Below are positions 5,165-5,394 of a stretch of DNA of 5,394 bases, in pieces; position 1 is the first letter of the stretch; every line of letters starts with the position of its first letter. A model generated the notes under the pieces. That model was given only the letters and a program-made list of their open reading frames with translations. It was not told the DNA's origin and did not search any database. The translations under genes and the position numbers were made by a program. Source of the stretch: an uncultured beta proteobacterium (GTDB lineage Bacteria; Pseudomonadota; Gammaproteobacteria; Burkholderiales; Burkholderiaceae_C); assembly GCA_903840825.1 (NCBI GenBank), contig CAIMHL010000476.1:1-5394 (forward strand), read 5' to 3'.

Positions 5165-5394
5165 ATGCGTTACATGCCCATTGTTGTTGCACTGCTAATG
5201 TCTCTCCATGCCCCAGCTTGGTCGGCAGACAGTGCGCCCGCCACTAAAGTTGACGCTGAGATGGAAAGCGCCAGAAGCCTTATCGCCAAAAAGGACTGGC
5301 CAGCGGCCCTTGGCTTGTTGCAAAGTTATACCCAAAACAATGCGAGCAGCGCCGATGGTTTTAACCTTTTGGGGTACAGCTACCGAAACCTTAA
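5165..5394 (+). CDS. Exported protein with likely TPR repeat, N-terminal part (3' end outside window)
   Basis: ATG 5165 is preceded by AAGG (5155-5158) at 6 nt spacing. Seventy-six residues are visible before the window ends. The N-terminus is a signal peptide (hydrophobic M-P-I-V-V-A-L-L-M-S-L, then A-P-A-W-S-A). The mature part begins D-S-A-P-A-T. A helix-turn-helix pattern follows: A-R-S-L-I-A-K-K-D-W-P-A-A-L-G-L-L-Q-S-Y, a polar turn, then A-D-G-F-N-L-L-G-Y-S-Y-R-N-L. This is the spacing of a tetratricopeptide repeat pair, so a periplasmic protein-interaction or scaffold role is likely. No specific function can be given from this fragment. It sits 27 nt after the DUF1499 gene. Confidence 0.7.
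   Translation, partial: MRYMPIVVALLMSLHAPAWSADSAPATKVDAEMESARSLIAKKDWPAALGLLQSYTQNNASSADGFNLLGYSYRNL

Overview
The window looks like a chromosomal segment of a betaproteobacterium, most likely Comamonadaceae (Rhodoferax/Polaromonas-like). I base this on remembered similarity of the homoserine dehydrogenase, UmuC and DUF1499 proteins and on codon use; no search was run. It mixes a core amino-acid gene with accessory genes.

Layout: (1) Positions 1-776, plus strand: C-terminal part of a HipA-like kinase toxin, cut by the window edge. (2) Positions 887-2264, minus strand, convergent with hipA: homoserine dehydrogenase (hom), complete in content but broken by a one-base shift in a five-C run at 1787-1791. 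(3) Positions 2265-2553: divergent regulatory region. On the minus strand, upstream of hom, lies a short ORF ending in M-I-T-T-I-T-T-T-A-A-stop. It is followed by four RNA segments that can form mutually exclusive 1:2, 2:3 and 3:4 hairpins, the architecture of a threonine (plus isoleucine) attenuator. On the plus strand are a candidate promoter and two overlapping inverted repeats in front of the next operon. (4) Positions 2569-4621, plus strand: a tight three-gene operon of a TumE/DUF6516-like toxin, a TumA-like winged-helix antitoxin (ATGA overlap) and umuC, the translesion polymerase, starting 2 nt after the antitoxin stop. There is no umuD and no LexA box in view. (5) Positions 4703-5137: exported DUF1499 protein. 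(6) From 5165 to the end: start of an exported protein with a likely TPR repeat.

How the parts may work together: hom makes homoserine for threonine, isoleucine and methionine, so a Thr/Ile-rich leader in front of it makes sense as a supply sensor. The toxin-antitoxin-umuC arrangement suggests that the antitoxin, a DNA-binding protein, controls a mutagenic polymerase together with its toxin partner. Both ideas are inferences from sequence architecture. The two most notable items are the hom attenuator-like leader and the tumE-tumA-umuC operon.
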